Shown here piece by piece: positions 60,418-64,000 of a stretch of DNA of 64,000 nt (positions within the stretch are counted from its first letter, which is position 1; every line of letters starts with the position of its first letter). The notes under the pieces were generated by a model. It worked only from the letters and a program-made list of their open reading frames with translations. It was not told the DNA's origin and ran no database searches. Source of the stretch: Lutraria lutraria (taxonomy: Eukaryota > Mollusca > Bivalvia > Venerida > Mactridae); assembly GCA_964023205.1 (NCBI GenBank), contig OZ026841.1:28844399-28908398 (forward strand). The letters are read 5' to 3'. Both the position numbers and the translations under genes were made by a program.

Positions 60418-60489
60418 CGCCAACGTGGGGCTCGAACCCACGACCCCGAGATTAAGAGTCTCGTGCTCTACCGACTGAGCTAGCCGGGC
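60418..60489 (-). tRNA. tRNA-Lys(CUU), unit 40, defective acceptor
   Basis: 72 nt; lacks one acceptor G as in units 3 and 8. About 111 bp downstream on the plus strand, a ~500-bp deletion of spacer (join near 60603, GGACTTATATG) brings the next tRNA-Asn unusually close. Confidence 0.87.
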
Positions 60490-60717
60490 TATGTAATACG
60501 CAAGTGTAATCCAACAATCGATAAATTACGATTATCGCGTTCACAGGTTGCAGAATCGTACATTGAATATACATAGGGTCCTTGCAATAACTATCTCGGA
60601 CTTATATGAAAAATAGACAAATATTCCACCGTTTCGAAGTATTTTGTCAAAGCAATTGCTGATAACTTGATAGAGATAGTTGATATACTAAATAGAACAT
60701 TTTGTTCTGGTGTATTC

Positions 60718-60723
60718 GTCTCT

Positions 60724-60776
<53 letters not shown>
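60718..60776 (+). pseudogene. tRNA-Asn, unit 41, 3'-truncated at array edge
   Basis: The gene runs from its normal start to the T loop (GGTTCAA) and then changes to unrelated sequence; the T-arm 3' strand and acceptor 3' strand are missing. It has C in the D loop (AATCGG) like the solitary copy. The upstream TATA-like box is present. Confidence 0.93.
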
Positions 60777-61060
60777 AGCAAGCTGATTTAGAGTTGCAAT
60801 ATGGTTTTAAATTTGTAAAATTAAAAATGATATAAACAGGTACATAACAAAAGAAATATTCGACTTACGATGCACTCGTACTCACTACTCCGATATCTTG
60901 GCCAGCCAAGTTATTTTCTACACATTTTCCAATCAAGCTGCATTAAATTATGACTATCGCGTTCACATAATGAAGAATCGGCCCTTGTTCATTCAAAGGG
61001 TATTTGCAACTGCGCTCTCTGACTTTGATACTGCCTTGTCAAGCAAACAAAGTTTCCACG
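60777..61060. repeat. Decayed relative of the tRNA unit, right flank
   Basis: Bases 60945-61045 align with the unit sequence upstream of tRNA-Lys (ACTATCGCGTTCACA, TGAAGAATCG, TTTGCAA, GACTTTGAT) at much lower identity. AAGAAATATTCG at about 60849 matches the tRNA-Lys trailer, but the tRNA itself is not recognisable between them. Confidence 0.65.
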
Positions 61061-62292
61061 TATAATGGGAAGCAACTTTTTCATATACTGATATATTATA
61101 ACTAATACATATAATATTTACTTCCCTTATTTTTGTTATTTAAGAAGCAATAACGATCAACCAAAACCAAGAAGAACAAAAAGATAATACACACCACCGC
61201 ATAAATAACAGCATAAATATGATGAGACCACACATTTTATCATGACTAACACATTTGAACATAATCATCTAAAACGGATACTCAGTGTGGCAGTTTCTGT
61301 TACTTAGTTTGATCAACCCAGGTTCGATTTGGATAAATGTTAAAAATTAGCTTTTAAAGTTCTGTTTTTTTCCCATTAAACTCTATTGAAGTATCTAAAC
61401 TACAATCAAAGATTCTAAACAAAAACCCAACTAACTTCTCATCCAGAGTGCGGTCCGTATAAAAACACTAAAATTGGTCAGGTGACCATTCAAAACATGA
61501 ATATTGAACTTTTAATACTTAGTTACAAAAACCAAAAGACCAATAATTGCAAGATTCTGCAGAATATCGGAAAGGGCTTAGGTCAATTGAATATATTAAT
61601 TAGAATGAAGCTCTCTGTCCGGGGCTTTAAGAGAATTGCGAACGTTTCATTACTTATCAAAACGTAGAATAATTGGAATTACCTATAAGGGAACAATTAA
61701 AGATTAAACTAATTTAAAAACATAGTTTGCAAAAAAACCGTTAACTTATATCACTTTTCATTAATCTGGAGAAAAACTAATTAAACAACATAAACTTAGT
61801 CTATAAGAAATACAAGTTCATCACATACAAAAATATGAAGTATTTATTATAATGTTTTACCAACTATGTTACAACAGGGCCTAGCCAGAACTCATAACAA
61901 AACTTTTTTCAGGCTGTATGATATTCAGACTAGCTTCATATACATTCAACAAGGTTTAACCCACTGGTATACAACTAAAATCTGGTTTAAAACTTTAAAA
62001 AATAATACAAAAACACCAAACTTCAAAAGGAGATATTACAGTGTAAACTAGAAATGATTCGACCAAACTTCATTTTCATTTCTTCTATTGCTAGTTTGTA
62101 AAATGTATTTAATTCCAAACGTTGAATATATATACGTAGACAACACTCACAACCAACAAGAAATATATTGTCAATAACAACCAATGAATCATGTGAAGCT
62201 ATGTCCCATTCTAATGAAGTATACATTCGTACACTGCAATCTACTAAAGGATATGAATTATTTGGTTTGGTCATCTTCCTGCTATGTATTTA
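61061..62292. other. Intergenic, no gene seen
   Basis: AT-rich sequence with only short open frames lacking motifs. A B-box-like GGTTCGATTT near 61321 has no tRNA fold around it. Confidence 0.5.
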
Positions 62293-62466
62293 CAGTGCGA
62301 ACTCTCCGAAGTGACACCATTTGGGAGAAGCAAAATTGTGTTGTTGTTAAAACTGTGTTGCTCTGGAGAGGTTAAATTAATAATTAAATTGTACAATTTG
62401 AGAACATCATGCTGTTGTTGGAAGGGAGGTTGTTGCTCTAGAGAAGGCCGGAGATGGAATGTACTG
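62293..62466. mobile_element. Tigger/pogo-like MITE, right flank
   Basis: It begins CAGTGCGAACTCTCC after TA and ends GATGGAATGTACTG (inverted CAGTACATTCC). The inner GGGAGAAGCAAAATT and GTTGTTG words match the element at 6291-6427. The right target base pair is TC, not TA, so one edge has mutated. Confidence 0.65.
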
Positions 62467-63180
62467 TCATTTTCATCTCTGTCGATATCGCTAGGATTTT
62501 TATATTCAGATTGCGTACCCACTTTTTTGTAAATTTGTCGCCAACAAGCGTATAGCATGATATCTAGATTTTCATATTTTATAGAAGATTTCATGAAACA
62601 TCTGTATATTTAAAATGTATCTATATACGTCACTATTCGTGTTAAACAGTCTAATTTTGTCTGTATGCGAATCGTGATAGATCAATGTGTGTTTATGTCA
62701 GCAAATTTATTATTTCCATTTTGTGATTTTATAAAAGACATTTCCAATTATTTGATCTATGACGCCCACCACATACCATTATCATATTGCATATTGTTTA
62801 CGTAATAACGCTTCAAAATTAATAAATGCATTGAAAACATAAATCACAATGACAGTACATTGTATTATTGACTACGCAGTTTACACTTAAGTATTGATGG
62901 CAGTTTTGTAAAAAATATTGATTAAAAAACATAATGTAGTAATCTATTCATGTGATTAAGGATATGTACATTTATTTGAATATCGAGACTCTACATCAAT
63001 ACCGGTGCTTCGATCACGACCAGACTTATTTGGAGTCGCTATTACGTAAATCTTATCATCGAAGCAATCATCCGATAATATTCCACACTGGAGATCTTGA
63101 TAAAGCTACGTGACAAATACACAACACCGGTTAATAGAATAGCATGTTTAAAGTGAGATATTGTATTAAGGTACCAAAGC
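62467..63180. other. Intergenic, no gene seen
   Basis: No coding, RNA or repeat feature stands out by eye. Confidence 0.5.
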
Positions 63181-63720
63181 TATGGAAAGCCACAGTACAC
63201 CCCCGAAGTAGTACTATGATTTGCTATATAAATCCATATTTGTTCTACTACCTCGGAATTATGCCTATTTCCGAAGTAGAAGAACTGTTCAATGTCGGAG
63301 TTCATATTATCGTACATCGGGATAGATATTACTACTACTTCGGATTTTTCTTTTCCGAAGTAGAAGTATTCATACTTCTACCTCGGCTTTCTTACTACAA
63401 CTTCGGATTTTTATTTTCCGAGGTAGAAGTATACATACTTCTACCTCGGCTTTTCGATTTTCCGACGAAGAAGAACAACGTTCGGCGAGGTAAGAATTTA
63501 AGTTCGGAGTTCATACATTATTATACTACTTCGGCATTTAAATTCCGACGAAGAACAATGTTTCCGAACTATACATCGGTATATAGTACAACTCCGCATT
63601 TTATACCGACGAAGCATAACTCCGAGGTATCGAAAACCACGTTACTTCGGGAGATTTGCTATACCGGAGTATCGTGAGTTACGTTATTTCGGGGGATTTA
63701 ACGATATTTCGGCTGAAAGC
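63181..63720. repeat. Cluster of CCGAAG/CTTCGG palindromes
   Basis: The words CCGAAG, CCGAGG, CTTCGG and CCTCGG recur many times with AGAAGTAT between. A perfect palindrome with 15-bp arms and a 2-nt centre lies at 63418-63449 (arm CCGAGGTAGAAGTAT), and one with a single arm mismatch at 63355-63386, 63 bp earlier. Further smaller hairpins (CTACTTCGGA with TTCCGAAGTAG) lie between. A 177-codon open frame from 63144 covers the area but is Tyr/Phe-rich and mirrors the palindromes, so it is probably not a gene. Confidence 0.75.
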
Positions 63721-64000
63721 TTCCAGTGACCGAGATTTGGTCTCTACGAAAGGTTCGGAAGGCGAGTTGATTGATCATTGACTGCAGTTCTACATTTAAC
63801 ATTTATTTCATTAACGAAATAGACCCCAGAATCTAGGTATGTAATTGCTACATCTAGAGGTAGAATTTATCAATGATTACATGCCTATCAAATATTTTTT
63901 CATGAACAAGGCCTGGCTACAAGTACAACAATCATTGGTCAATTAATGATATAGCTGTAATCTTAATGTGCTAATTCTACATGCTCAGTCCTGGAACTTG
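63721..64000. other. Intergenic, no gene seen
   Basis: No feature recognised up to the window end. Confidence 0.5.

Larger units (their letters stand above)
14665..60776. repeat. Tandem array of ~1,156-bp tRNA-Asn/tRNA-Lys units
   Basis: About 40 head-to-tail units carry, in order: tRNA-Asn (+), a 305-bp AT-rich interval, tRNA-Lys (-), and a ~704-bp interval. Successive tRNA-Asn starts are usually 1,151-1,161 bp apart, with two 938-bp short units (spacer before units 16 and 18). Units are nearly identical, differing by isolated substitutions and small indels. The array opens inside a tRNA-Lys (13 nt left) and closes inside a tRNA-Asn. Copy number in an assembly of such identical repeats may not be exact. 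Confidence 0.98.

Noticed and set aside
15374..60455. Recurrent small open frames in every repeat unit (63, 86, 71 and 62 codons)
   Set aside because: They overlap the tRNA genes and spacer on both strands, repeat only because the unit repeats, start at non-ATG codons in part, and are broken by the same single-base changes that mark units. No protein family resemblance.
14665..60776. CRISPR-like or bacterial tandem array
   Set aside because: The period is over 1.1 kb, units have no unique spacers, and the repeated genes are eukaryotic Pol III tRNAs.
60845..60912. Possible second tRNA in the right flank (minus strand, TTGGCTGGCCAAG)
   Set aside because: It has no anticodon arm or B box; the similarity is to the flank of tRNA-Lys, not to a tRNA.
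61295..61340. B-box-like GGTTCGATTT
   Set aside because: No matching A box, acceptor stem or anticodon arm nearby; at most a relic.
63144..63677. 177-codon open frame
   Set aside because: Its Tyr/Phe/Ser-rich translation follows the palindromic CCGAAG/CTTCGG words; repeated peptide segments mirror the DNA repeats and no domain is recognisable.

Overview
This is a stretch of nuclear DNA from an animal, most likely a lophotrochozoan such as a bivalve mollusc. The tRNA genes have no encoded CCA, internal A and B boxes and short T-run terminators. The one recognisable protein-coding locus has many small exons with GT-AG introns, and the DNA is AT-rich and full of short TA-, TTAA- and 8-bp-target DNA transposons. 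The bivalve assignment is inference.

The dominant feature is a 46-kb tandem array (14665-60776) of about 40 copies of a ~1,156-bp unit. Each unit carries a tRNA-Asn(GUU) on + and, about 305 bp downstream, a tRNA-Lys(CUU) on -. The two genes converge within a unit, and Lys and the next Asn diverge across a ~704-bp interval. 38 tRNA-Asn copies are full length (34 identical to the consensus) and 40 tRNA-Lys copies are present (29 identical). The rest carry point changes, 1-nt deletions or a shared 5' truncation. Marker variants recur every two or three units, giving dimeric and trimeric higher-order blocks expected from unequal exchange. Both array edges cut through a tRNA gene.

The left flank (1-14664) holds a diverged solitary Asn/Lys cassette (2126-3641). 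Its tRNA-Asn is split in the anticodon loop by a 978-bp insertion that itself carries a TTAA-flanked MITE. Between this cassette and the array lies an 11-kb block bounded by identical 57-bp direct repeats of the tRNA-Lys 5' region. The block contains a 19-exon minus-strand gene (14259-3817) that I match from memory to the multicopy DUF6729 family. It looks like a pseudogene: frameshifts, a nonsense codon and an internal deletion lie in its core, and its last exon was not found. Within it, a pair of small symmetric-phase exons has been tandemly duplicated, and its introns host Tigger/pogo-like and hAT-like MITEs.

The right flank (60777-64000) has a decayed relative of the repeat unit, another pogo-like MITE and a cluster of near-perfect palindromes built on CCGAAG/CTTCGG. 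I see no convincing protein gene there. The small open frames that recur once per repeat unit are by-products of the tRNA array, not genes.
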